A stretch of 64,000 bases of DNA. It comes from Canibacter zhoujuaniae. Its GTDB lineage: Bacteria; Actinomycetota; Actinomycetes; Actinomycetales; Microbacteriaceae. Below, one piece after another: positions 1 through 7,572 of the stretch. The notes under the pieces were generated by a model. The model saw only the letters and a program-made list of their open reading frames with translations. It made no database searches and had not been told where the DNA came from. How positions within the stretch are numbered: position 1 is the first letter of the stretch; the number at the start of each line of letters is the position of its first letter. Location of the stretch: the NCBI RefSeq assembly GCF_011752005.1, contig NZ_JAAIJZ010000001.1:744001-808000 (forward strand), written 5' to 3'. The translations under genes and the position numbers were made by a program.

Positions 1-1176
1 AACACCCCCGACTTGGCTGAAAAAATTTTGGCAGATACAGCTGCGAGCGCGGTCACCCTAGCACGCCCTTTTCTCGCCGATCCGCAGTTTGTGCAGAAAG
101 CCAGCGCCGGCCGTGCGCAGCACATCAATACCTGCATCGCCTGCAACCAGGCCTGCCTAGATCATGTTTTCAGCGGCAAACCCGCCTCGTGTTTGGTAAA
201 TCCGCGTGCGGGGCGAGAAACAGAGCTTGTTATTGCTCCAGCAGTTAAAACGAAACAGATTGCCGTGGTGGGGGCCGGGCCCGCCGGGCTTTCATGCGCA
301 GTCACTCTCGCCCAGCGGGGGCACAGTGTCACCCTGTTTGACAGCGACACGAAGATCGGCGGCCAACTCAACATTGCGATGCAAATTCCGGGTAAGACGG
401 AGTTTGCCGAAACACTCAGATACTTTAAGACGCAGCTTGCAGCACACGGGGTGACCGTAAAACTTGGGCGTGAGGTCAGCGCCGCATCATTAACGCAGGG
501 CGGTTTTGATGAGGTGGTGCTTGCGACAGGTGTTACCCCGCGCAGACCTGAGCTGCCCGGGGTTGATCTCCCGCATGTGAAGAGCTATCTCAGCGTGCTC
601 CGCGATGGTGCGCCGGTTGGGCGTCGGGCGCTAATTCTTGGTGCCGGCGGGATCGGTTTTGATACCGCACTTTTTCTGACAGCGTCCGACGGTGATTCTG
701 ATCACGATTCAAGCAGCGAGAGCCCGGAAGCGACTGCGACGTTTCTGCGCGACTGGGGTGTTGACCCTGAGTATCGCGCACAGGGCGCACTCACCCGACC
801 GGCGTCGCGCAGTGCCGTGCCGCGGCAGGTGACAATGCTACAGCGCAGCAGCGGAAAGCCGGGGGCGCGGCTGGGTAAAACAACCGGCTGGATTCATCGT
901 GCCGAGCTGCAGCAGCGTGGCGTGCAGCTATTCGGCGGGGTTGAATACCTCGCGATAGAAGAGGCCGGTCTCCGGGCACGGATCGATGGTAAAGAGCGTC
1001 TGCTCGAAGCCGACACAATTGTGTTGTGCACAGGGCAGGAAACAAATCGCCTGCTGGCAGACAGTCTCGACGCAGCCGGAGTTAAGTATCACTTAATCGG
1101 TGGCGCGCACACAGCTAGCGAGCTAGACGCAAAACGCGCGATCCGCCAGGGCACTGAGTTGGGTGCCGCACTGTGA
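1..1176 (+). CDS. fadH: NADPH-dependent 2,4-dienoyl-CoA reductase, C-terminal part (5' truncated)
   Basis: The reading frame is open from base 1, so the N-terminal flavin TIM-barrel of an Old Yellow Enzyme/FadH-type reductase lies mostly outside the window. What remains begins at the end of the barrel (motif ARPFLADPQFV) and continues into the 4Fe-4S cysteine cluster CIACNQAC plus a later Cys in KPASC. It then enters an FAD/NAD(P)H Rossmann region with GAGPAGLSCA and a second nucleotide-binding motif GAGGIGFD. This matches the family that reduces 2,4-dienoyl-CoA during beta-oxidation of unsaturated fatty acids. The stop is TGA at 1174-1176. A related trimethylamine-dehydrogenase-like reductase is possible, but the cluster spacing favours FadH. 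Confidence 0.88.
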   Translation, partial: NTPDLAEKILADTAASAVTLARPFLADPQFVQKASAGRAQHINTCIACNQACLDHVFSGKPASCLVNPRAGRETELVIAPAVKTKQIAVVGAGPAGLSCAVTLAQRGHSVTLFDSDTKIGGQLNIAMQIPGKTEFAETLRYFKTQLAAHGVTVKLGREVSAASLTQGGFDEVVLATGVTPRRPELPGVDLPHVKSYLSVLRDGAPVGRRALILGAGGIGFDTALFLTASDGDSDHDSSSESPEATATFLRDWGVDPEYRAQGALTRPASRSAVPRQVTMLQRSSGKPGARLGKTTGWIHRAELQQRGVQLFGGVEYLAIEEAGLRARIDGKERLLEADTIVLCTGQETNRLLADSLDAAGVKYHLIGGAHTASELDAKRAIRQGTELGAAL

Positions 1177-1237
1177 TCCTGTTTGCGGTTGTGCCTCAAC
1201 GAGGGTGACTGCGCACGGTGTGAGGCAGTGCGCCCGC

Positions 1238-2329
1238 CTACTTTTTTCCGGCGGAAACGTTGCCGTGCCGCCACTCGCACACGTCACCGTCGCGCATAAT
1301 ATAGTCTTTGCCCTCAAGGCGCACTTTACCCGCGGCTTTTGCCTCAGCCATTGAGCCGGCGGCAACGAGATCATCAAACGACACGATCTCGCCCTTAATA
1401 AAGCCCTTCTCAAAATCGGTGTGGATCACACCCGCTGCTTGCGGCGCGGTAGCACCCTTCTTCACTGTCCAGGCACGGGCTTCTTTCGGGCCTGCTGTGA
1501 GGTAGGTCTGCAGGCCGAGGGTTTCAAAGCCAACACGCGCGAGCTGATCCAGACCGCTCTCCTCCTGCCCAACAGATTCGAGCAGCTCTTGCACATCAGC
1601 CTCATCTAACCCGACAAGCTCGCTCTCAAGCTTGGCATCCAAGAAAATCGCTTTCGCCGGCGCCACGAGCGCTGCCAGCTCATCATGACGTGCCTTATCG
1701 GTGAGCACGGTCTCATCAACGTTAAACACGTATAAGAAAGGCTTTGCGGTTAGTAGGCCAAGTTCGCGAATTGGGTCAAGGTCAAGCTCTGATGCAGAGA
1801 GCATTTTGCCCTCGCTGAGTATCGCAACTGCCTCACGGGCTGTCTCTAACACGGTCGGGTCGAGTTTCTTTGCCTTCACCTCTTTTTCATAACGAACGAT
1901 CGCTTTTTCGAGGGTCTGCAGGTCTGCCAGGGCTAACTCGGTGTTGATGGTCTCCATGTCGCTCGCCGGGTCGACCCGCCCATCAACATGCACAACGTCG
2001 TCATCTGCAAAGCCGCGCACAACCTGCGCAATCGCATCGGCTTCCCGAATGTTTGCAAGGAACTGATTTCCAAGCCCCTCACCCTCACTCGCGCCCCGCA
2101 CGATACCCGCGATATCAACGAAAGACACAGGCGCTGGCAAAATACGCTCGCTGCCGAAAATCTCAGCCAGCTTATGAAGGCGCGCATCAGGCAGGTTTAC
2201 CACGCCGATATTTGGCTCAATTGTTGCGAAAGGATAGTTCGCAGCGAGCACATTATTCCTGGTCAGCGCATTAAAAAGCGTTGACTTGCCGACATTTGGA
2301 AGACCTACGATACCGATTGTTAAAGCCAC
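1238..2329 (-). CDS. ychF: Ribosome-associated ATPase YchF
   Basis: A 363-residue OBG-family P-loop NTPase of normal family length. The sequence shows G1 GLPNVGKST at about residues 9-17, the switch region NYPFATIEPN, and the G3 region DIAGIVRGASEGEGLGNQF. In place of the canonical NKxD it has NVDE, the change that gives YchF/OLA1 proteins ATP rather than GTP preference. The C-terminal part is the TGS domain, ending in the conserved DYIMRDGDV region. YchF binds ribosomes and is linked to translation and oxidative-stress control. The gene faces the preceding fadH convergently and diverges from the carbon-nitrogen hydrolase with under 50 bases between the starts. Confidence 0.96.
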   Translation of the reverse strand: MALTIGIVGLPNVGKSTLFNALTRNNVLAANYPFATIEPNIGVVNLPDARLHKLAEIFGSERILPAPVSFVDIAGIVRGASEGEGLGNQFLANIREADAIAQVVRGFADDDVVHVDGRVDPASDMETINTELALADLQTLEKAIVRYEKEVKAKKLDPTVLETAREAVAILSEGKMLSASELDLDPIRELGLLTAKPFLYVFNVDETVLTDKARHDELAALVAPAKAIFLDAKLESELVGLDEADVQELLESVGQEESGLDQLARVGFETLGLQTYLTAGPKEARAWTVKKGATAPQAAGVIHTDFEKGFIKGEIVSFDDLVAAGSMAEAKAAGKVRLEGKDYIMRDGDVCEWRHGNVSAGKK

Positions 2330-2378
2330 GCACCTATTCTAGTCTGCTGTCGCTAAAATAAACTCCGAGGAGGGATAA

Positions 2379-3179
2379 ATGATTGATGTTCGAGTTCTGC
2401 AAGTTGCCAGCGATGACGCAGAACCAGTTGCGGCGCGGATCGCCCGTGTCACAGAGCTTATCCGTGCGCAGGCGGGCGCAAACCTGATAGTTCTGCCTGA
2501 GCTGTGGGCGACCGGGTTTTTAAATTTTGACCGCTATGCGCATGACGCTGACGAGTTTGCGGCAGAGCTTAAGGAGCTTGGGGCGAATCTTGCAACAGAG
2601 CTAAACTGCACCGTGCACCTGGGCAGCATCACAACCCGTGATGCATCAGGCGGTGTGCGCAACACATCACTTATTTATGAACCCGGAACAAAAGCGCAAG
2701 CTCCCTCCCTTTGCTACGACAAAATTCATCCGTTTGCTAACGAAAAAGACTATGTCGAGCGGGGCTCAGCAATTCCAGAAAACCTCACACTTTCGTCAGG
2801 GCTACAGCTCACCACAAATATCTGTTTTGATTTACGGTTTGCCGGCCTCTGGGACGAGCAGCGGCGCCGCGGTGCGGAACTGTTTATTAACTCTGCCGCG
2901 TGGGCTCTCTCGCGCGCACCACACCGCGCCGCTCTTTTACGAGCTCGCGCCATTGAGCAGCAGTCGTTTGTGATCGGATCAGACAGCACCGGTGTGCAAA
3001 GCGGCACCGAATTCAGCGGTCACAGTATGGTGATATCTCCCACAGGTGAAGTTATCGCTGCTGCAGAGAGCCGAGCTGAGCAGGTTGTGCGAGCGCAGCT
3101 TGATCCGCTCGCAGTTGCTGAGGCACGAGCTAATTTCCCTATCTTTGATAGGCGTCTCGATTCTTACCGCGATATATAA
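2379..3179 (+). CDS. Carbon-nitrogen hydrolase (nitrilase superfamily, omega-amidase-like)
   Basis: A 266-residue single-domain nitrilase-fold protein with the complete Glu-Lys-Cys triad: E41 in LPELW, K115 in YDKIHPF and C149 in NICFDLRF. The short length and the DLRFAGLWDEQ context resemble NIT2/omega-amidase and YafV-type amidases, which hydrolyse small amides such as 2-oxo acid amides or deaminated glutathione-like compounds, rather than true nitrilases. The substrate cannot be fixed from sequence. The ATG follows a strong GAGGAGGG ribosome site about 4 bases upstream. The gene is monocistronic and ends just before an inverted repeat shared with the opposing gene. Confidence 0.88.
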   Translation: MIDVRVLQVASDDAEPVAARIARVTELIRAQAGANLIVLPELWATGFLNFDRYAHDADEFAAELKELGANLATELNCTVHLGSITTRDASGGVRNTSLIYEPGTKAQAPSLCYDKIHPFANEKDYVERGSAIPENLTLSSGLQLTTNICFDLRFAGLWDEQRRRGAELFINSAAWALSRAPHRAALLRARAIEQQSFVIGSDSTGVQSGTEFSGHSMVISPTGEVIAAAESRAEQVVRAQLDPLAVAEARANFPIFDRRLDSYRDI

Positions 3180-3211
3180 AAAACTGCCCCGGAGCTAACA
3201 CCCCGGGGCAG
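3177..3211 (-). terminator. Intrinsic terminator for the leftward Asp23 operon
   Basis: A 9-bp GC-rich stem (arms 3184-3192 and 3203-3211) with a 10-base loop. Read on the minus strand it is followed by six T residues, so it best serves the GlsB-like gene ending at 3231. It also lies directly after the stop of the plus-strand hydrolase, whose side lacks a T tract. Confidence 0.75.
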
Positions 3212-3230
3212 ACTTATATGTTCTGGTAAA

Positions 3231-3494
3231 TTAGCGACCCTTGCGGCCTGTGATCAGACCCCAAACGAGCAGCACTACCAACGAACCGCCGATAGCGAGC
3301 GCCCAAGTCTGGAATGACCAGAAGTTCTGCAGGTCAGCATTGAACAGGAGGCTGCCAAGCCAACCGCCAACTAGCGCGCCAACAACGCCAAGCAGGAGGG
3401 TTACAAAGAACCCGCCGCCCTGCTTACCCGGCATAATCAATTTCGCAATCGCACCAGCGATAAGACCGAGCACGATCCATGCTAAAAAGCCCAT
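3231..3494 (-). CDS. GlsB/YeaQ/YmgE-family stress-response membrane protein
   Basis: An 87-residue, very hydrophobic protein with three predicted membrane segments and the family hallmark of glycine-rich helices (LIAGAIAKLIMPGKQGGG, then LLGVVGALVGGWLG). The start was placed at the ATG at 3494 because an AAGGAG ribosome site sits just upstream; a longer frame beginning seven codons earlier lacks one. Members of this transglycosylase-associated/YeaQ family are small inner-membrane proteins induced in stationary phase or stress; the biochemical role is unknown. It closes the leftward Asp23/AmaP/CsbD gene set, which supports a shared envelope-stress function. Confidence 0.9.
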   Translation of the reverse strand: MGFLAWIVLGLIAGAIAKLIMPGKQGGGFFVTLLLGVVGALVGGWLGSLLFNADLQNFWSFQTWALAIGGSLVVLLVWGLITGRKGR

Positions 3495-3586
3495 TATTTT
3501 CTCCTTACTTAGCACTCAAGACTCTCAGCTTTAAGATTCTTGCGCTACCGATCCCCTATCCGGGATCACATATATCTTTTTAACTA

Positions 3587-3760
3587 TTAGCCTTTGAAAA
3601 CGTCTTTAACGTCTTCAACCTTCTGCTTTACCTTAGCGGAACCCTGATCAACCTGACCTTCAGCTTCAAGCTGCTCATTGTCAGTTACCTTGCCTACGGC
3701 TTCTTTGATCTTGCCGCCAACGTTTTCAGCAGCGTTCTTGATCTTGTCATCGAGACCCAT
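3587..3760 (-). CDS. CsbD-family stress protein
   Basis: A 57-residue hydrophilic protein beginning MGLDDKIKNAAENVGGKIKE and containing the CsbD core features: repeated charged helix, GKVTDNEQLEAEG and a closing KVKQKVEDVKD. Members are typically 55-70 residues, so this is full length. An AGGAGG ribosome site precedes the ATG at 3760. CsbD was first described as a SigB-dependent general stress protein in Bacillus; its molecular function is not established. It lies 24 bases after the AmaP-like gene and before the GlsB-like gene, all in one direction. Confidence 0.93.
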   Translation of the reverse strand: MGLDDKIKNAAENVGGKIKEAVGKVTDNEQLEAEGQVDQGSAKVKQKVEDVKDVFKG

Positions 3761-3784
3761 AATTATTCCTCCTAAATTTTCAGG

Positions 3785-4396
3785 TTACAGCACGCGCTGT
3801 TCACCCAGGAGTGCCGAGCGCACTCCATTCTTGATTTCAAATACGATTACTGGTTCATAACCGAGCAGCTGCACAAATTCGTCCGCTGCTTGCTGACAGG
3901 CCCGAGTTACCTCACTCAGGTGTGCGCCACGACGAGTGTCAACACGCACCTTCAGAGCACGCTGTTTGCCTGTGTTTCGCGCGGTTACATGCGCTGCAGC
4001 AATAGCTTTGTGCCCCTCAAGCCTAGGCTTGAGCAGATCTTCGGCAAATGAACCCTGCAGCATAACAGCCCCGGCGGTGGTGCTGTCGTTATTTGCGCTG
4101 CGTTTGTAGAAATGCCCAACTCGCCCTGAGGACTGCGCAAATATATGCAGCAGTGCGAATAAAGCAAGCAGTGCACAGATTACTATGACCGCAATTGCGG
4201 GCCAGGCTGCAGGCAGCTGCACTCCGGCGACAGACTCTGTGCGGGTAACATCTGCGACCCCCGCTGCAACATCGTGCCAGGTATCCTGCACCTGCGGCAC
4301 GAATTGAAAAGCGAGTAGCGCAGCCCCTGTCACGAGCAGTATAAGACCGAAAAGAAGCAGTGCAATACGATTGAGCCCACGTGGTGTGGTGTTCAT
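3785..4396 (-). CDS. AmaP-like alkaline-shock membrane anchor protein
   Basis: A 203-residue protein with two N-terminal membrane spans (about residues 11-32 and 63-88) separated by an external loop, followed by a cytoplasmic alpha/beta tail with Asp23-like strands (ALKVRVDTRRGAHL). This architecture matches the AmaP family, which anchors Asp23/Gls24 proteins at the membrane. The start ATG overlaps the stop of the upstream DUF6286-like gene as TAATG, implying translational coupling. Identification rests on topology and gene context; sequence conservation in the family is low. Confidence 0.75.
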   Translation of the reverse strand: MNTTPRGLNRIALLLFGLILLVTGAALLAFQFVPQVQDTWHDVAAGVADVTRTESVAGVQLPAAWPAIAVIVICALLALFALLHIFAQSSGRVGHFYKRSANNDSTTAGAVMLQGSFAEDLLKPRLEGHKAIAAAHVTARNTGKQRALKVRVDTRRGAHLSEVTRACQQAADEFVQLLGYEPVIVFEIKNGVRSALLGEQRVL

Positions 4397-4962
4397 TAGA
4401 GCTTCCCTTCCCTCGCAACGTGCACCGACACCGACAGTTCCGGTGTGAGCGCAAGACGGTCAAGTTCTTCGGCCACAGCATTTTCAGCTGCGTTCAAGTC
4501 CGGCTGCAAACCACTGATTGGCTGTAAATCAATATGCACTTTTCGCTTTGAAACGGTTGCTCGCGCCTGCTCTATTGGCACACCAGCAGCCAGTGCGGCT
4601 GTGGTTTCGAGACCGCCTGCGATCGCGCGATCGTCAATCACTACGGTGTTATTCTGGGAGGTCGCAGTGTGACGGTGCTGCCAACCGGGTTTTAACGCCG
4701 CAATTACAAGCAGCACTCCAAGCAGTGCCAGCACAATACCAGCACCGATAATCCACGGTTGAGTCACAGTCGCAGGATCGAACAGGAAGTCACGCATCTG
4801 AGGAGCGGGGACTATCAGATAGTGATCCACCAACAGATGTAACAGAATCTCAGTTATGATCCAAAAGCTGAACAGGATCACAAACACCGCGAGGATCGTT
4901 GCGAGGACGGCGCGGCTGGCGTTAGTTTCACGACGTATAATGCGCGCATACTTGTCACTCAT
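4396..4962 (-). CDS. DUF6286-like membrane protein of the Asp23 locus
   Basis: A 188-residue protein with two membrane segments near the N terminus (about residues 17-45 and 70-90) and a soluble C-terminal domain ending in an Asp23-like pattern (KRKVHIDLQ ... LSVSVHVAREGKL). Actinobacterial Asp23 loci regularly carry such a DUF6286 protein between the Asp23-like and AmaP-like genes, as here. It overlaps its upstream neighbour by 4 bases and its downstream neighbour by 1. The function is unknown; the likely role is a membrane partner of the Asp23-like proteins. Confidence 0.75.
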   Translation of the reverse strand: MSDKYARIIRRETNASRAVLATILAVFVILFSFWIITEILLHLLVDHYLIVPAPQMRDFLFDPATVTQPWIIGAGIVLALLGVLLVIAALKPGWQHRHTATSQNNTVVIDDRAIAGGLETTAALAAGVPIEQARATVSKRKVHIDLQPISGLQPDLNAAENAVAEELDRLALTPELSVSVHVAREGKL

Positions 4963-5297
4963 CGCACCCTTCCTTTCTCAATCACTCGGGCACCTGAAAT
5001 CTCAATCACAGATTTTCCTACTGCACGACCGGTAAGCTCGTGCACTCGTGCTGCGATCTGCTCACGAATCTGTTCCACCATTGCGGTTAGGGGGGCAACC
5101 GGGAGAGCAGCTCCCAAAGGCGGCAGTGCAATCGGTGCACGCACCTCAATTGAGAGCTTGCCCTCCTGATCCTCTACGTTTGTGCTAACACTTTTGATGT
5201 CTGAGCCCAGCAGATCTGCAGCCGTTGCAGACACCATGCGCTGCAACGCCTTTGGTGTGATGCGGGTTACACCCGCCACCTCTGCTGTTTTAATCAT
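4959..5297 (-). CDS. Small Asp23/Gls24-like protein
   Basis: A 112-residue soluble protein whose layout resembles a minimal Asp23/Gls24 domain: an N-terminal TRITPKALQRMVSATAADLLG helix region, a strand in KLSIEVRAPIALP, and a helix VEQIREQIAARVHELTG followed by a closing strand. It sits between the DUF2273-like and DUF6286-like genes, with 4-base overlaps on both sides (ATGA). It probably interacts with the other Asp23-like products of the locus. The assignment is by pattern and context, not by a strong motif. Confidence 0.65.
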   Translation of the reverse strand: MIKTAEVAGVTRITPKALQRMVSATAADLLGSDIKSVSTNVEDQEGKLSIEVRAPIALPPLGAALPVAPLTAMVEQIREQIAARVHELTGRAVGKSVIEISGARVIEKGRVR

Positions 5298-5497
5298 GAG
5301 GAACGACGACCTCTAATCACATCAGTGAGCGCACGAACATCTAGGCGACCCTCTACGATGCGCACGACGAGCGCACCGATGGCCATTGCAATAACCACAA
5401 CAAAGGTCTTCCAGAATCCGAGCTCGAACAGACTGATCGCGATTATCGCAGCGATCAGCATTCCGGCAGCGGTATTTCCGATCAGTTTGTTATTCAT
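5294..5497 (-). CDS. DUF2273-like small membrane protein
   Basis: A 67-residue protein with two closely spaced membrane helices (about residues 7-25 and 29-46) and a short basic tail containing RVIEGRLDVRALTDVIRGRR. This size and topology match the DUF2273 proteins found next to asp23 and amaP in many Gram-positives. Its ATG overlaps the stop of the upstream Asp23 gene (TAATG), so the two are probably translated together. It is likely part of the membrane platform for Asp23; no catalytic feature is visible. Confidence 0.75.
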   Translation of the reverse strand: MNNKLIGNTAAGMLIAAIIAISLFELGFWKTFVVVIAMAIGALVVRIVEGRLDVRALTDVIRGRRSS

Positions 5498-5904
5498 TAG
5501 CTAACTCGTGGCTCTTCGTCTTCGTCGTCGTTCTCTTGTACGTGCACATCATTGATGGTCACGTTTACCTCAGCAACATCCATGCCAACCAGCTCGATGA
5601 TTGCCTTTGCAGCTGCCTCACGGATACGGTCACTCAGCTCCTGCAGCGCAACTGGGTATTCAGCTACAACTGAGATGTCTGCCGCAACCTGCTGCTCGCC
5701 AACCTCAACTGATACACCCTGTGCGTGATCGGTGTTACCTACTACACCGCGGATTGCACCAGCCACACGAGCTGCGCCGCCGCCGAGAGCGTGCACACCC
5801 GGGATTTCGCGGATTGCGATACCGGTGAGCTTTGCAACTACTGAATCATCGATTACGGTCTTGCCGTTGATCCCGCTTGGGTTTACTACGTCTACGTTTT
5901 CCAT
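5497..5904 (-). CDS. Asp23/Gls24-family envelope stress response protein
   Basis: A 135-residue soluble protein with the classic Asp23 pattern: KTVIDDSVVAKLTGIAIREIPGV near the N terminus (split here: VVAKLTGIAIREIPGVHAL), a central VSVEVGEQQVAADISVVAEY beta region, and a C-terminal AEVNVTINDVHVQ strand with an acidic tail. The start at 5904 was chosen because AAAGGAAA lies about 7 bases upstream; the longer open frame has no ribosome site. It is first in the leftward seven-gene set and diverges from the sigma-factor gene, with about 115 bases shared between them. Asp23 proteins are abundant membrane-associated stress proteins in Firmicutes; the actinobacterial function is inferred. Confidence 0.9.
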   Translation of the reverse strand: MENVDVVNPSGINGKTVIDDSVVAKLTGIAIREIPGVHALGGGAARVAGAIRGVVGNTDHAQGVSVEVGEQQVAADISVVAEYPVALQELSDRIREAAAKAIIELVGMDVAEVNVTINDVHVQENDDEDEEPRVS

Positions 5905-6006
5905 TTCTGTTTTCCTTTCGTGCTTGGATAGGATTACTAATAAGTCGCAATCAAACTGCAATTCGTCACAAAAAAGTTCAAAATATTTTTTAGATACATT
6001 CAGGAC

Positions 6007-6012
6007 GAGGAG
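6007..6012 (+). promoter_or_regulatory. Ribosome binding site pointing to an ATT start for the sigma factor
   Basis: GAGGAG at 6007-6012 lies 8 bases before the in-frame codon ATT at 6021. The only canonical start in this frame is GTG at 6063, which has no purine-rich site at a usable distance. The frame is closed upstream by TAG at 5991-5993. Confidence 0.55.
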
Positions 6013-6020
6013 ATTTCGCT

Positions 6021-6575
6021 ATTTACAGGCAACGTCTTAAACAGTTAGAAGACGACGCCCTGGTGTCTAGAGCGCAGGACGGCGATACTGTCGCGTTCAC
6101 AATTCTGCTTTCCCGCTACACCGGCATGATGATTGCCTACGCCACTCGTATCACTGGCTCACGCACGAACGCAGACGACGCGGTACAGGAAGCTTTTGTC
6201 ACAGCCTGGCAGAAGCTCGACACTATCCAAGATCCGCACAAAGTGAAGAGTTGGTTAATGCGCATCGTCAGCCACAAGGCTATTGACACGGTTCGCGGTT
6301 TAAAAGATCACAGCTCTGACCAGTTAGAGACGCACATTGCTGCAGAGAACACCGGGCCGGAACAGCAGATCGAGATAAACTCCCAAATTGAGACTCTCGA
6401 GCAGCTGTTAAACCGACTGCCGGATCTGCAACGACAAGCGTGGGTAATGCGAGAAATTGGTGGTTTAAGTTACCAGGAGATAGCAGATAGCCTGGAGCTG
6501 CCCCTCAGCACAGTCCGCGGTGCAATTGCAAGGGCACGACAATCATTAATCGCCGGAATGGAGGTGTGGAAGTGA
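6021..6575 (+). CDS. ECF-type RNA polymerase sigma factor
   Basis: A sigma-70 family protein with only regions 2 and 4. Region 2 covers SRAQDGDTVAFTILLSRY through NADDAVQEAFVTAWQKLDTI; region 4 holds LPDLQRQAWVMREIGGLSYQEIADSLELP, a helix-turn-helix that ends with STVRGAIARARQSL. ECF proteins normally have 8-20 residues before the DGD motif. With GTG at 6063 this protein would start inside region 2, whereas an ATT at 6021 adds IYRQRLKQLEDDAL, which looks like a normal N terminus and has a well-spaced GAGGAG site. The gene diverges from the Asp23 operon and overlaps the next gene, so it probably controls this locus. If the canonical start is used, the CDS is 6063-6575. Confidence 0.88.
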   Translation: MYRQRLKQLEDDALVSRAQDGDTVAFTILLSRYTGMMIAYATRITGSRTNADDAVQEAFVTAWQKLDTIQDPHKVKSWLMRIVSHKAIDTVRGLKDHSSDQLETHIAAENTGPEQQIEINSQIETLEQLLNRLPDLQRQAWVMREIGGLSYQEIADSLELPLSTVRGAIARARQSLIAGMEVWK

Positions 6576-7162
6576 CCGAACAGCAGAAACAGAATTCAGA
6601 GATTAACTTTGACGAAATCAATGACTTTTTCGACAACGCAGGTGAAGCTCTGCAGGATCGTTTCGAGTCTGACCCGCACGCCTCACACGTGTTACAACAG
6701 CTAGGCCGTCTGCGTTCGTTGACAGCTGAGGTTAGTAAACGCTCAAGCGCAGCTATTGAAACCAGCGCCGACTGGTGGGAGCAGCTCACGACGTTGATTA
6801 TCGCTGATTCTCGTCCGGGTCGAGTCATCCCCCTCGGTAAAGCCACAGAGTCACAGGAGTTGGGAATTACCGAAGGCGCCGTAAAAGCGCTAATCCGTGA
6901 TGCTAGTGACGCTATTGAAAGCTGTTTGGTAACTAAGATCGAGCTGCCAGCTGAGATTACCGAGCCGGGTGCTCAAATCACCGTTAAGTTGCGGGCGAGT
7001 GTTGCCTCTGACGTCTCTGTGAAACCAGCGGCAGATGCGATACGCGCAGCGGTGAGTAAAAAACTCAAAACTCACACAACCCTCGATATTGCCGCTATAG
7101 ATGTGCAAGTATCAGATGTGGTTGTTTTCCCGACTAACCCTGCGGGAGAAAACAATGAGTGA
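6572..7162 (+). CDS. Asp23-like protein co-transcribed with the sigma factor
   Basis: A 196-residue soluble protein of two parts: an N-terminal acidic helical region (about 1-110, including the NFDEINDFFDNAGEALQDRF stretch) and a C-terminal alpha/beta region whose strands (ITVKLRASVASD, then TTLDIAAIDVQVSDVV) resemble an Asp23 domain. GTG at 6572 overlaps the sigma-factor stop (GTGA) and has GGAGG 7 bases upstream, so it is preferred to the GTG at 6566. The position immediately after an ECF sigma gene is where anti-sigma factors usually sit, but no membrane helix or zinc-binding HxxxCxxC is present. A regulatory role is therefore only a possibility. Confidence 0.7.
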   Translation: MTEQQKQNSEINFDEINDFFDNAGEALQDRFESDPHASHVLQQLGRLRSLTAEVSKRSSAAIETSADWWEQLTTLIIADSRPGRVIPLGKATESQELGITEGAVKALIRDASDAIESCLVTKIELPAEITEPGAQITVKLRASVASDVSVKPAADAIRAAVSKKLKTHTTLDIAAIDVQVSDVVVFPTNPAGENNE

Positions 7163-7514
7163 ATCTAAAGAGTCTCTCGAATTTTTAGATTTGCAGCAGC
7201 TCTCTCGCCGGTTATCGGCTGGGCTTGAGAGCCATCCTGCAGTTCTTAGCCTAACCCGAATACCTGCTCGCACGCAGGTTAATCAGGCTGTCAGCGCACT
7301 GCGCGAGCTGGTGGTAAATCCAGCATCTAAACTGCTCCAGGTTGACGTTGAGAGCGGCCAGCTGACTATTTCAGGAGCGGTGCGGGTGCGCGGATCAGAG
7401 CCGGCTCCCCGAACCACAGAGGCTCTTGCTGATTTGTTGCGACAGGAAGCGGCAGAGCTGGTGCCTGAAATATCCAAGGTGCGCATCTGTCTCATAGTCA
7501 CCAGCGTTGACTAA
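7155..7514 (+). CDS. Small Asp23-locus protein, function unknown
   Basis: A 119-residue soluble protein. The start at 7155 is chosen because GGGAG lies about 6 bases upstream and the ATG overlaps the preceding gene's stop by 8 bases. The C-terminal half has an Asp23-like strand-helix-strand order (QLTISGAVRVRG, helix TTEALADLLRQEAAELVP, strand KVRICLIVTSVD). No catalytic motif is visible. It is the last gene of the rightward sigma-factor operon and ends before a strong hairpin. Confidence 0.65.
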   Translation: MSESKESLEFLDLQQLSRRLSAGLESHPAVLSLTRIPARTQVNQAVSALRELVVNPASKLLQVDVESGQLTISGAVRVRGSEPAPRTTEALADLLRQEAAELVPEISKVRICLIVTSVD

Positions 7515-7517
7515 CAG

Positions 7518-7565
7518 CAAAAGGTGTTTGTAAGCCCGAAGAAGTGGGCCTACAAACACCTTTTG
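7518..7565. terminator. Strong bidirectional intrinsic terminator
   Basis: A perfect 15-bp inverted repeat (7518-7532 with 7551-7565) begins CAAAAGGTG and ends CACCTTTTG, extended inward by a GCCC/GGGC pairing. It lies between convergent genes (stops at 7514 and 7573), and the stem ends supply T-rich sides in both directions. Confidence 0.9.
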
Positions 7566-7572
7566 ATTGTGA

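Noticed and set aside
3550..3567. GATCCC/GGGATC inverted repeat after the CsbD gene as a terminator
   Set aside because: The stem is only 6 bp with no T tract, and the GlsB-like gene follows in the same direction; too weak to call.
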